Assembly (NCBI RefSeq): GCF_018691265.1
Contig: NW_024881272.1
Location: forward strand, 27,904,823 to 27,968,822
Origin: Tyto alba
Lineage: Eukaryota; Chordata; Aves; Strigiformes; Tytonidae
Length of the DNA: 64,000 nucleotides
Direction of reading: 5' to 3'
In this document: piece by piece, positions 1 to 11,600 of the stretch
How positions within the stretch are numbered: the first letter of the stretch is position 1
Layout of the letters: each line of letters begins with the position of its first letter
The notes under the pieces: model-generated
Seen by the model: the letters and a program-made list of their open reading frames with translations, nothing else
The model's database searches: none
What the model was told of the DNA's origin: nothing
Translations under genes and position numbers: made by a program

Positions 1-3000
1 TCGGAAAATTGGTATGTGATACTTAGAGCAGCTATGCAGCATCCAAATCACACATCTCATAAGGCATGAAAAAGAAAGTGGGCAAGCAACATTAAATAGA
101 ATATTTGTGCAGAAGCAGCTGAAATGATCTCTGGGAACTGTGACTACTTATTTAAGCTTCATGTATCTAAATTCCTCATTTAGGGTTTTAAGTGTATAGG
201 ATGGGGTCAGGTTTTGCATCTAGTGTCTTTTCATTCCAGACCAGTTTAAGGTGCTAGATCTCTATTTAACTCGTTAGATTTTTTAAAAAAAATTTTCTTT
301 CTGGGCACAGATCAAAAAGGTGATAATTTTTCCTCATAGACCCATGGTGTATTTAATCTCCCCAGCATCAGGAGGAATCTCTGTGCACCAGATAGTACAT
401 TGCATCAGTAGCAGAGCTCGTACAGCTTGTTGGTGGGGTCCACAGCAGGGGCAGAAGAGGAGGCAGGGACAGATTCCTGCATTCCCAAGAGGATCATCAA
501 ATAAATTAAAGCTCCAAATTATGTCAGTCATCTTTTTCACCTATTGTTACCTCAGTAGTATGATATTTCAGCCTTTTCCTTGTGGGTTGTGTTCAGTTAT
601 CATGACTTACGGATTTTGTAGTGAAACCTTAAAAATTTTACTCCTTTTCCTCAAATACATGAATTCACTAACTTTAAAGAGCAGTTGCCTGAAGAACATT
701 TTCAGTGTCATGTAATGTTAGTCTTGATCACCCACTCCTGCTTGATTTCCACAGGGCAGTTTGTAGGGTAATTTATTTTGCTGGTTTTTAAACTAATCAG
801 TAGCTAAAACTATGTTGCTTTTTCCATATACACTTGATTGTAAGTTGTTCAAATAACTGAAAATAACCTTACTGTATAGGTAAATAACCTGTTTAGCTGT
901 TATTTTCCCTCTTCCCCCCTCACTGGTCCATCCCATCTCTTGCACAGATGTACAGAGAAGGGCAGGTCTGCTTAATTGGACTGATTTTTTTGTGGTGGTT
1001 GTTTCTGCTCTCTTTCCTGAAGTCTTACTTTGGGTTAGATGGCATGAACAGTTTGGCCCTACTTTTTCCCACCCGAGTAGGTGACTTTTAGCATCACTGG
1101 AATTGCATGTTTAGCTTTTCACATTTTCTAGTCCTTTTATGGATGGTTTTAAAATAGTTCATTTCTTTTCTGTGCCTACATTCATAAGATGTTTGCAGCC
1201 CTTCATGTTCCTTTATTCTATTGTTCTTTTTAGTAGTCATGCAGTAAATTGGCCAGTGATACAGGTGGTGGAGGGTATTTTAAATTAAGATCTGATGATG
1301 AAAAAAGGCTGTGTGAGCTCAGTGTTGTTAAAGATAGTTGATGTGATGATCTTGAACTGGAGACTGTTTCGGCAGAGGATCCTGAATTACTGCATAGGGC
1401 AAACCCTAGTGCTTGCATTGTGTTATGTCCTTTTCCAGCCCATTGTCATGTTTTAAATGCTTGTGTAGTTCAAATCCATCTCTTGCTTTTACATGAATCT
1501 CCTTTGTTACTTATCAACCTGCACCCTCCCATCTGTCAAACAACAAAGTACTCTTTGATCAGAATTAAATATTAACTTTATGGTAGGAATGTCTTGGAGA
1601 AGAATAACGCAGTTCTAGGTGTAAATGTTTAGTTCTTTGGAGGAGTGGAAAATGAGGTGATGGAAAACGCCAGGTTGTAGTTCACAAGCAGCAGCATTTC
1701 AAATGTCTTGCTGTAATCATATTAGGATAGAATTAAACAGTTCTTTACTTTGTACTGCAGTGGAATAGGGCTGTTACTGATCATTTTCTCCTCCCTCTTG
1801 CTTTGATTAGTGTGAAAACTCGAGCAGCAAAAATTACAGGAGTTCTGCAGCAGTGCATAGAGAAACTGGTGTGAAAGGGTCTGAGTTGGAGTTTTGTGTC
1901 CTTGCACGAGAGCTCTGGTGCTTCCCTAGTAGACTGAAAATGAGACTACTGCTGCTTTATAAGAGGTCTGTTCCAGCCACATTGCTCTACAGCTTGGCAG
2001 ATGGTGGCATGTGAATGGTTTCATATTGATTGGATGGATTTGCCTCGGGGTAAGAGGAGTGTGGGTCCTTAAAGATGCACTTCTAGATTATTTTTTTCTT
2101 TTTATTTGGGAAAATTATATATATATTTATAAAACATTTGTCTTTAAGATGAGTGTGTGATAAAGCACTGAAGTTACCTGGAAATAAAGTGTCCTAAAAT
2201 AGATTATCACATAGACCAAAAAGCCAAGAATACTTATTTACTAAATGATTACGTTTTTACATTAGAAGAAAGTGACACTTTTAATTAGTGTTCAAGGCAT
2301 ATGGTGAATGAGAAAATAAGCTTATTTCATGCAAACAGAAATCGATGCAAATAACCTTTCTCCTCATATAAAAAGGGATGACTTGAAACTCAATACATAT
2401 TCAAGAAGGTTAAGTCATTACTGCATCACTTTAATATTAAAGGCCAACAAAGAAAATCACTACTCTGCATATACTTACTCAGCAATGATTGCTATAAATG
2501 AAAGAATTAGGTTGTGATACTTTGCAGGTGATAAATCTAAAGAAACCCTTGTCTGTATCATGGATTTATTCTTTAACCTCAGTAAATAAACCTTTTGGGT
2601 TCTGCCTTAGCTCAGGTAGTTGCCAGAGATGCCTTAATTCTCCAGTGATTCATCCCAGCTGGTAAAAACATTTTGTGATGTTTTTTTGTTTATTGTTCTT
2701 TCTCACACCTCTGTTCTGTGCTTCAGTCTTGTAAATGTTGTTTGTAAAGCCTTCAGTATGAAATGACTTCTCGAATGTGTTTGTACAGCACCTAGCACAA
2801 AGATCCCAATCTCACTCAAGCTTCTTGGTGTTGCTGTAGAGTGAGTGATTCATGTTTTTATAGTAATAGAAGTATTCCTTGGAAGTATTTGACCTTAAAT
2901 CACAAAAAATTGAAAATACATAAATAGCTTACAGACATGTAGGAGTGGGGACAGTTGGATAACTTGGGAGACTTGGGTGCTGTTTAAAACTGGATCCTTT

Positions 3001-6000
3001 CCATGTGTTTCAGTCTTGTGCTCTGATGCATGCAACAGTGGTTTCATAAATGAATTTAAGCCAAAATACGTCATAGCAGTATCTTATCAAGTTGTCTTCA
3101 AATTTGATTGAAGGTATAGTTTGTATTTTCTAACACTCTTTCTACATGTGAATTATTCACGTGCTGAATTGTTTCACATTTCCATGAAAGAGCACTGTTG
3201 TGCTGAACTTAGTGCTAATTTCATTTCTTCTGCAGTACAGACCATTTCTATGGGCGTGCTTTCCCTTTTAATTACACTGTTATCAGAACTGATTGGATTT
3301 TATCATTTAGTTAATTTTTGCTAAATGAAATGCTCCTCTATACATTTTAAGGTCCCTTTAAAAAAAAAATCTGTGGCAAATGTTAAGTGATTTTTAGGGT
3401 TTTTGTTGTGTGGGCTTGCTTCTGGGGAGGAAAGGGCATAAAACAGTACAATTTTTTTTTTTTTGCCTCCTGATTGATAAGTGTAGGGGGGATTTATGCT
3501 GTGTATCATAACCAGCAGCTATTCCAAGAAAAATCTTTAAGATGGTTACTTAAATCTGTGTACACTGCCCACCTGGTGGTTATGGAGTGAACTGTTACTT
3601 TAAAGAATAGTTTAAACAACAGCCATGTTTGGGGCAGGCTAATCTTGCAAAGAGAGCAGTACATATAACAGGAGTCTACAGTGTGATAAGGGGAAAATTC
3701 AGCTCACTGACTAGATGTTTTAATGTGCGAACTCTAGGGAAATAACATATTGACTATTCTGTTGTGCGCAAGAAAATTGAAGAACCCTTTGCAGACAGAG
3801 GGCTTGCAAAGGATTCTTTCTGTTTCTCTTAACCAAAATCTGTGGCAAGATGTTTGAAATCAGCAGGACGCTTAATGCTGCTTTGTTAAATAATGAGGTA
3901 ATATTTTGTCACTTTTTCTGGGCAGCATATGTTTTTTTTCTCCTTTTTCATATGTTTGTGAAGGGTTCAGTTTAATCTTAAAGTAAGAGATTTTTTAAAA
4001 AAAAAAATCATTCTTCAATTTATTATTTCTTTCCTTTTGATGCTTTTGGAGAATTGGGTTGTCTTTTATTTGCGGTTTCAATCGGCTGCTGTTGCCTAGG
4101 ACATTATGCCACGTAAGGCTTCTAAACTGCACAGAGTAGGTAGTTATTAACGCTGAATTGGCTTCTGGTATAGTCCATCTGGGCTCTGTATGAGAGAGCT
4201 TGCTAGCGGCTACTGATGCTAAGATACCCGCAACCTTTGGGATGTATGCGTGGTGGAGAGGGGCTCAGTGATATGAGATCACTTCTTTTAAGGGAAACTG
4301 TCATTAATGAGTCAAGAAACTGCTCATTTATGGTAAGGAGAGGGAGGGGGGGGGCTGGGAAACAACCCTGTGATTTCATTTTGATATTGGATTAGCTGTT
4401 TAAGACAAGTTTCTTTTTGTGGGAATGGAAGATTGCATTAAAAATATGCTTTGCTCAGGGGTTGCTGGCTGACGCTGGAGAGACTGTATTGAGAATCTGA
4501 TGCTTTACAAATGTCACAACTGTGATGCGGTGGTCAGTCCCTTACCCTGAAAGATAAATGGTACTATTGGAAACACGAGAATAAGGTTGACTTTTTCAAC
4601 AATAGGATTCTGCCTTTGTCTTTACAGAGAGAGGCCTCTGAGGATGTTTGAGCATTTGTGTCAGTGTTACTCGGAAAGGCTGCATGTGTGGGGTGCTTTT
4701 TGGGAAAGTGGTCAGTGTGCAGAGTACTTGGGTTTGTGGACGGATAAGATAGCTAATTTTTTAGAGGAGCAGCGTGCAATTACTGTTTCAGAAAAATGGC
4801 TGAATCTTTTCATATGCATAATGAATTTATAGTAACAAAGTAGGCTGAAGTTGAAAAGACTTAAATAATTTCTGGGTGCCTTCTTTGGTGTTGTTAACTC
4901 CTGAAGAGACCTTAAGTAAAAATTTGCATTACAAATCTAACTTTTGATATTCGATGTATATTTGCACAAGAATGTGTAGTAATATACTAGCTCTGTAGCA
5001 TTTTGATGCCTGTGTGTTCAGTCTAATAGATGACTTAAATATTTGAGTTAAGAAATCTTATCTAGTGAGCTAGTTTAATCTTTACTAGTTTTTACCAAGC
5101 TACAAATGTGCTCAGAAAGATGCATGGTGAGAGAAATCCTCTGCAGCCTTTTACATTGTTCATATTTTAATTGAGTTCAATGCTCATTCCACAGATAAAT
5201 TGTATGGTGTCTTTTAAATGCAATTTTTCTCTTTGCTCATAGCTAGATTTTTATAAGCTTACTACATTTCATATGTTTTATTTGTATGTTTAGTCTGTGT
5301 ATGTGTGAGTGTGTCTATGGTTTAAAGAAATTTAATATGTACAGAAAGTCAGTTCAGAGCTTAGCAGTTCTGAGGGCATATTTATACTTCAATAAAAAAA
5401 AAAAACTTCTAGAACAATGATTATCTGATTACATATTCTCAAAAATGGTTTTGATGGTTTGTAGCCAGTTTTTCTTCAGGAAAGAGCTAAGTGATCTTAT
5501 AACATGGCCCATCCCAGCTTTCTCCGTTTCTAGCTCTTATGTTTAAAAACGCTTGCAATGAAACTGAATTTTTAAAAAACATATTTGGCTGTTGAAATTG
5601 TGTGAAAGGTAAAATTAAATGGTTACTATGTACATTAATAGAGTACGACTCAGTTGCTTTATTAGAGATGAATGTAAATTCAAGGTTAGTTGCAATTACA
5701 GGATGCCATGCCTTGTTACTTTAGCCAAAACATGCTTTACAAAAACAACTCCGTGTAAGAGGAAGAAAGGAATGCTTCTTAACTTGTGAGAATTTTTAAT
5801 AAACTTGCTGTGTTTGGGAGAGCGTAAAATACTGCTGTTTGCAAGTGAAGTTTTGTTAGTTTGTCAGTGGCAGCGAGCAGAGGATTAATGAGTGTGCATT
5901 GTTAAGTTAAGCACGTTCCCCTCTAAGGCGGGGATGGGGGGGAGAAATCTTTTAAATGCCCAAAGTTTGCTGTTTTATTTCCTGTGGAGGTGAGGAATAA

Positions 6001-6430
6001 CGAAGCGAGGTGGTAGAAAAATTCTGAAATACTACTGTTGTTCAGGGGGAGAGCTCTGATAAATAGGTGCCTGCAGTACCTTAATGTTAAGTGGCATCAA
6101 TACCACATCCACTTCTAAAAATATGTATTTTAAGAAAACCTCACAGAGCCAAAGGAAGGAGAGATAGGTTGAATATTAAAATCAATAGTACCTGAAAATA
6201 AATGCAGCTTTAAATGCACGTCGAAGTGCTTTTGTTGTGCCTTTAAGCCTAGAGGCAGATCATTAAATATGCATTTCTCCGGAAAGCAACTGTCGAAAAA
6301 GATAAGGTAGTTAAAATACGCTGGACCTGGGAGCAGGGCGTGCAGGAGGTAAGAAGATGTAGGCACTGAAGCATGGCCGAGGTATGACATCGCTGCGGCC
6401 GAGGGCTCCTGTGCTGGTGGGGTGGGAAGA

Positions 6431-6465
<35 letters not shown>

Positions 6466-6590
6466 AACACAAAAACCCCACCACAATAAAAAAAAAAAAT
6501 ACGGGGATGCGTGTTGTTTCTTCAACCGGGCCTTAATTACTAGACACAAGCAGCAGTTCAGAAATCTGGTCTCTGTTGTTGTAGAGGTCA
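1..6590. other. 5' flank or upstream intron, no gene recognised
   Basis: This stretch is AT-rich with many short A and T runs. The open frames on either strand are short, lack family resemblance and show no convincing exon structure. It probably belongs to the 5' flank of ELAVL4. Mammalian HuD is known to use several first exons, so part of it could be an intron of a longer isoform. I could not identify a further leader exon, a repeat family or an RNA gene here. Confidence 0.5.
6434..6464 (+). repeat. Poly(A) tract, 31 bases
   Basis: An uninterrupted run of 31 A, followed by an ACAACAC-like stretch and then a second A run of 13 at about 6488-6500. It sits about 200 bp upstream of the GC-rich promoter. 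No retroposon body or target-site duplication is evident next to it, so it is annotated only as a homopolymer. Such tracts exclude nucleosomes and are length-polymorphic. Confidence 0.9.
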
Positions 6591-6639
6591 CCAAATCATT
6601 AACATTGTCAATCTGGCAGCGGCTAATTTCAATAGCACC

Positions 6640-6840
6640 TGATGTCGCAACGCCTCCCCGCGCGGCGGCGGCCAATCAGCGCCCGCCCGCCGCTGACAGA
6701 TGGGCCCATAAATGGGGGTGCGGGGGAGCCGCCGCCAGGCAGTTCCAGCAGGGCTCGCGCCGCGCCGCTCCGCCCGCCGCCGGGGGCTGCCGCTCGGGGA
6801 CCGCGGGACCTGCGCCGGGAGAGGCACAGCGCCAATCACA
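6640..6840 (+). promoter_or_regulatory. ELAVL4: CpG-rich promoter region of ELAVL4 leader A
   Basis: This is the only strongly GC- and CpG-rich block in the first 8 kb, in otherwise AT-rich DNA. In order it contains a CCAAT box (6672-6676), GC-box-like GCCCGCCCGCC (6681-6691), E-box CAGATG (6697-6702) and a TATA-like CCATAAAT (6706-6713). A second CCAAT lies at 6832-6836. The CCAAT box is about 35 bp upstream of the TATA-like element. That spacing would place initiation near 6735-6745, some 300 nt before the leader A ATG. E-boxes of this type bind neurogenin and NeroD-class bHLH factors (NeuroD family), and mammalian HuD transcription is reported to respond to neurogenin 2. No start site has been mapped here, so the position is inferred. 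Confidence 0.7.
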
Positions 6841-6934
6841 ATAGCCACCGATTATTACGATTTATTTACTAATTGCCGCTCTTATTCTCGCTGCACAAAC
6901 GTCTAGCACTGTGCTTTGTGGATCTTCAAAAAAA

Positions 6935-6952
6935 AATAATAATAATAATAAT
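6935..6952 (+). repeat. (AAT)6 microsatellite in the predicted leader A 5' UTR
   Basis: Nine A (6928-6936) run into six AAT units, followed by more A-rich sequence to about 6966. If transcription starts near 6740, the repeat lies inside the 5' UTR, about 85 nt before the leader A start codon. The leader would be A-rich and unstructured there. Confidence 0.8.
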
Positions 6953-7036
6953 AAACAAAAATAATAATTCCCTGAAACCTTTAGCAAATCTGTAGAAGAG
7001 TTGAAGCCTTTCAAGACCCAATATTTGCCATTAAGA

Positions 7037-7045
7037 ATGGTTATG
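7037..7045 (+). CDS. ELAVL4: ELAVL4 leader exon A, coding part (M-V-M)
   Basis: The sequence AAGAATGGTTATG is followed at once by the donor GTAGGT at 7046. Its nine coding bases read Met-Val-Met. Splicing to 26025 gives [11 protein letters not shown], which I recall as the N-terminus of a known mammalian HuD isoform. The start context is good, with A at -3 and G at +4. Only the coding end is given; the 5' UTR probably runs back to about 6740 through the A-rich repeat. It is an alternative to leader B, about 0.8 kb downstream. Support is the exact phase, the donor and the isoform match; no transcript was available. Confidence 0.8.
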
Positions 7046-7198
7046 GTAGGTATTAGTAGATTTAAAATCTGATTGTAGCGGGTTGATATAGAGGTAGATA
7101 TAGACGCTAACATACAGATTTTCCCCGAATCTGCATCATTCTCAGTCTGTGTTTTCACATGAATTTAGTTTTCTGCTACTGATTTGTTTGTACATGAT

Positions 7199-7257
7199 CT
7201 CTCCCTTTTTACTCCCCCTCCCTTTCTCTCCCCCCTCTCTCTCGCTCTCTCTCTTTC
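7199..7257 (+). repeat. CT-rich polypyrimidine tract between the two leader exons
   Basis: About 59 bases are almost entirely C and T, including runs of alternating CT. The tract begins about 150 nt downstream of the leader A donor and about 600 nt upstream of leader B. In RNA from the leader A promoter it would be a strong CU-rich (PTB-type) binding platform. As DNA it is a mirror-like polypurine/polypyrimidine stretch. Its function is inferred only. Confidence 0.75.
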
Positions 7258-7589
7258 ATATTTAATGTGTGCGTATCCTTTAATAAAGGATGTACTTTGT
7301 CATTTTAAGGTAATTGCGATTTCTCTCAGAATAAAGAAAAAAAGCTCATTTCTAATGCAAGGCTGGTATGTGGCTAACTGAAATGCAAAAGGAAGAAGAG
7401 GCTTTTTTTTTTTTTAAGACGTGGAAAGGAGGGGGGGGCAGTTAATTTCCACATTGACATTTTGGAGATACAAATGCAGAGCAAAATCCTGAGTGGGGGG
7501 GGGATGGGTGGGGGTGAAAAAAAGCCTCAAGATTGGTAATTTTCTTTTGGTGGACTGCGCAATAGGTATGGTAATTTTAAAAGAGGGTG

Positions 7590-7821
7590 AGGGTGATTTA
7601 TATGAGCTTCAGTAAATGCTGCATATTGTATTTCAAAGAGTTTCCTGTCATGACCTCATAAAAAGAGGAGGAGGCTTGTATGTGTTGCAGCGCCTAGTAT
7701 ATGTCGATTTTGTTGCATCGTTGGGCAGCAGCGCTGTAAGAAGGAATGTCAGCTTTTACATAACGCTCTTTTTGCTTTTGACTCTGTGAGGGGCTGTAAG
7801 GGTCCATCTTTGTGATCACAG
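7590..7821 (+). promoter_or_regulatory. ELAVL4: Probable promoter and 5' UTR of ELAVL4 leader B
   Basis: Leader B at 7822 needs its own 5' sequence, because no polypyrimidine-rich acceptor directly precedes it. A TATA-like CATAAAAAG lies at 7657-7665, and a start near 7685-7695 would leave a 5' UTR of about 130 nt. The block is less GC-rich than the upstream promoter and contains another TATA-like TTTATATGAG near 7597. An alternative is that leader B sits inside a longer exon. Initiation has not been mapped, so treat this as a candidate. Confidence 0.5.
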
Positions 7822-7845
7822 ATGGAGTGGAATGGCTTGAAAATG
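7822..7845 (+). CDS. ELAVL4: ELAVL4 leader exon B, coding part (MEWNGLKM)
   Basis: Eight codons read MEWNGLKM and end exactly at ATG followed by the donor GTAAGT (7846), a near-consensus 5' splice site. Joining to 26025 gives [16 protein letters not shown], the N-terminus I recall for another mammalian HuD isoform. Such agreement in an eight-residue leader is strong evidence that the exon is real. The start context is weaker than that of leader A: C at -3, G at +4. Leaky scanning could therefore also use the Met at 26037, which is in frame. Confidence 0.88.
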
Positions 7846-8254
7846 GTAAGTGAACGGGGAGAGCCTGCTCGTGGGGTTTTGTCTTGCTTCTTGTGTGCCT
7901 TGCGAATTTCTTTTGTTCGGGGCGGTGGATTGTGAGTCATAAAATAAAATTAGAGAGCCTTGTTTATTTTTTTGTGGGGTATGTCTGCCTGTGTGTGTAT
8001 ATATATCTATATATCTATTTAACGTATCTAACTGTGATGGCACTTCACGGTGTTTCCATTGAACGTTGCATTTCAGTCGAGCGAGGATGGTCTCTGCTGA
8101 CAGTCACGGTGTCATTGTACCGCATGTGCCTGGCGGAGCAGGCAGCCGATGATGCCTTTTAATCTCCGTTTGTATTACACCAGCCTTAAATACAAACCTA
8201 ATAATCGCCTCTAAAATTCAGGTATTGCGTTTCCTATGGAGCCGGTGCTGTAGA

Positions 8255-8279
8255 GGATGGATGGATGGATGGGTGGATG
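8255..8279 (+). repeat. GGAT tetranucleotide microsatellite
   Basis: Five to six imperfect GGAT/GGGT units in tandem within intron 1, followed by a short T run and G-rich sequence. Confidence 0.8.
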
Positions 8280-8402
8280 CAAGGGTGTGTTTTTTTTTGT
8301 GTTGGGGTGGGGGCTGGGGGGGAGCCGTGTTGTTTTGTGCTTTTTTAAATGCCGGGAGAAGTCAAAGCCATTTATGTGAAAAATAGTATTTCTATTTTTA
8401 GA

Positions 8403-8640
8403 CTATATTCTCCTGGCAGAGGAGCCCGGACGTGCTCGTCTCGTCCCCTCTTTTGTGCTTTCCTTACAGATTGTGCAAAATGGCATGATCAAATACAAAT
8501 GCCGGGGACTTTGGGCTGTGCCGAGCGGGGCGACCCGGGGTGGGGGCTGGGACCAAACCCGCACAATACCCATCCCTCCTGCCAGCCCCACGGGATGCTG
8601 GGGGGTGTAGGGGTCCCCCCCTTCCCCTTAATTTAACGTT
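8403..8640. other. GC-rich block at the start of intron 1
   Basis: About 240 bp with raised GC and several CpGs (for example GGACGTGCTCGTCTCG and GAGCGGGGCGACCCGG), in AT-rich surroundings. It ends in a run of C. It lies about 0.6-0.8 kb downstream of leader B, so it may be part of the ELAVL4 promoter or enhancer domain. No exon could be assembled: an acceptor-like CCTTACAG occurs at about 8461-8468, but no good donor follows. Regulatory role is inferred from composition and position only. Confidence 0.35.
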
Positions 8641-11600
8641 TTGCAGACTTTTGCTGCGGATATTTATTATAACCGGGGAAACAAAGCGACGGTCTTTTCC
8701 CATTCTTACAGGATTGTCTTTGTCTAGCTGCTTGTTTTGATGGGTGTAAAACAAATAAGATTAGACTGAGCAGCCGAACTGAAAGCGATAGCTGGGAGGA
8801 AAAGCCAATGAAAGGTTGCCGGGGAAACGAGCATAGGGGAAGCTGAGTGGGGGAGCAGGTGGCAATCATGTGGGAATACTGCAAACAGTGTAAAAAAAAA
8901 AAAATCTAAAAAAAAAAAAAGCAGGGGCTACCTCGATTATCTCTGCTGTTCTTTGTGGCAGTCACAACTTTAATTATTCTTTATAAATAGGTGTTAATTA
9001 CATTTCTGGCTCAGGCTTACAGTGATTTCTAGAAATCTGGTTTTAAGCATCTGTTCTTTCTCCTCTGCAAAAGAGGGTTATCTTTCTTTTTTTTTTTCTT
9101 CCCCCTCCCTGCTGTGAAATTGTACGTGCAAAAAATTGCAAGGAATCCTGTGAGGCAGTATAAAAAAAAAATGTAAATTATATTGAATGAAGTTGACAGA
9201 GGTATAATAGTGAACTCCCACAGCTGATAGCTTCTGCAAATCATTTCTTAGAATTTTCCAGCAAATGTCCCTATGAGAACAGTAGGTAGAATGAATTTAC
9301 CCTAAGCAGTGATTTTGTGTTAAGTGATATTGGTATTTTTACAAAATCAGATGGTTATATGGCAGAATAATCAGTTCAGGGGAGTTCACCGTATCCTAGG
9401 GTTTATGTGCTGAGTGGAATTTACAAAAATAATGAGATTATTCTTCTCTTCGTCTGCAGCCCCACCTTTAGCCACAGTCTACTATATATCTGCTTGAGAA
9501 ATATCCACTTCCAGTGTCAGGCTCCTTGTGGCAAGTTTACTTTTTAAACTGAAGGTGATTATTTTGCTAATTGTGGTGGTCTCTTATTGTAGTGACAAAC
9601 AATAATGGGGAATAGCTATTGGTGCTAGAAGTGTTAAAGCGTAGTAGACTAGTAAGTGATAGACAGTAGCGTAAAAGATATAAAAATGTGGTTGCCCAGA
9701 AAATGCTCATCTATCACACATCAGGAGGCACAAGAGAAGCAAAGCAAGAATATAGAACACGCCTTTCTTTCTGTCTTTGGATTTTCAGATATTTTTACTT
9801 CCTTTCTCTGGTGCAGGGTTACTGTGAATGCAAATTCAAACAGGAATGGTAGTGCTTAGTTTAAATATGAATAAAAATAAATTAAATCCCCCTTTTAATT
9901 TGCTTTGTTTTAAGTATTGCTTCTGCTGCAATCCTTTCGGTAAAGAATTAATTGAATGGCCCTCTGAAAACTGCACTGCCTTACAATGGGGGGGGGGGGA
10001 ATCTTGAGGGTGAGTGTGTAAAATTCTGTATTTTACAGTCCGTGCATGTGCACAGAGATACATTCTGACATGCATTGTAGTTGTATGTGAGAGTAAAATA
10101 ATTTTTCTTCTGTCCAAAACAGAGATACTGTGTTCTAAATCTGTTAACTTACTCATGACAATAAATAAGGGTGCCTTTTATTATACACAACTGCATTGTT
10201 TAAGAGTCATCAGCTAGTAGTTACATTTTCATTTTCTGTTCAATTTGGTGTTTCTACAAAGATTTAAAAATAATGTAATCCTTGTTTTATGGCGCACGTG
10301 TTCCTGCCCCAATCTTCCTCTTTTCTTTGTTTTAAGATTATATTAATGAATACAGCCTGCATGTACATAGTGACATTTTCTTTTTGCGTGTAAAGGATCA
10401 CATTGTAAATCCTCATATAGAAAAATAGCTATTAAGTTAATGAAATTGAATTAAGATTACTACAAATACTAAAGCAAGATGAAAACGTAAAACCTCTTCC
10501 TGTTCAGACAAAAAGGTAGAGAAAATGTAGTTGTCTTTAGACATGACTTGTTTTTAAAAAATTGTTGTCTTGGTGAGCTACTAGTCAGAAAGGATGAAAT
10601 TTTACAGTTGGCTATTGATACAGCGTGAATACCAGCCATCAGTTTAAAATCCTATCCCCGTGTACTCTACTAACCAAGTTCCCATGTTAGATACAGAGAT
10701 GCCTATCCACTATTGACTGGCTTGGTTGCCTCCTTTGCTTTCTTCTTTATTAATTTTACCTTTTTGAGCGCTCTCAAAGTGAGCCCGAGCTGTTGTGACA
10801 AAGGATGGTTACAATGAGCTAGAAGGGGTATACTTAAAAATCCCATTTGAATGGGTTTGGAGTAGTCTTCACCATCTTTATTTGGCCCTGTTAAATATTG
10901 TGACTCTATTGAAAGAAAATCCAGTTGCGTTAATCTTACATATATTTAATGTATTAATTTTTTTGAAATAATATTGTCTAGGTTACAGTGAAATTTTTTT
11001 CCTCAACCTTCCTACTTGGTATGCTGGGAGTGTACTAATTAAATGCAGGTTATTTTCTGTGAAATTGTCATACTGTTGGTACACAACCTAGAGCCACTCC
11101 ACAGCCCAAGGTTTTTTTTAAATGAAATAAAGTATGAATGTGTCCCATATTCTGGCAGGGGAATTTGTTGTTTTCTTTGGGAGCTTGCACTTTTGAAATA
11201 ACTTCAGCCAACACCCCAGGCAAGAAATGGGCAGTGGCAGAGAATATTATAGTGCGAGGGAGAGATGCAGGTAACTTGATGAATCCACTTGTCTGTTTTG
11301 GTAATTTGTGTCCACTAGACAACTCATTTACATGCCTGGACACATTAAAATGTATGTTTGTCTGTGGGACAGCTAACTGGATGCACTCCGATGCACTGGC
11401 AAATACTGCAATGCAGTATTTTTTCAATGTCACTGAGGTTTTGGGGGAGAAGTGGGCGCAAACAGTCTTTTTGCAAGTGAGGCGATGTTAAAAAGCATGG
11501 TACCTCTGTAAGGGATAGGCCAGATTTTGCACAATTTGCTAATCTGTGATGGAAAGTCACCCCTCCCCCATTGCATTCCTATCCCTCTCTTGTTCTTTTG

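Noticed and set aside
4587..4832. 81-codon open frame upstream of the gene as a possible extra exon
   Set aside because: Composition and sequence resemble no known protein, and there is no paired acceptor and donor that would join ELAVL4 in frame.
6434..6500. Poly(A) tracts as the tail of a processed pseudogene or retroposon
   Set aside because: The upstream sequence shows no gene-like or SINE-like body, and no flanking duplication is visible.
6130..6872. Overlapping open frames on both strands, including one of 181 codons, around the promoter
   Set aside because: They arise from the A31 tract (poly-Phe or poly-Lys) and from stop-poor GC-rich promoter sequence. They show no domain, and frames overlap on both strands.
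8461..8640. Possible additional exon starting at 8469 after an acceptor-like CTTTCCTTACAG
   Set aside because: No convincing donor follows and the reading frames do not link to exon 2 in phase; kept only as part of the GC-rich block.
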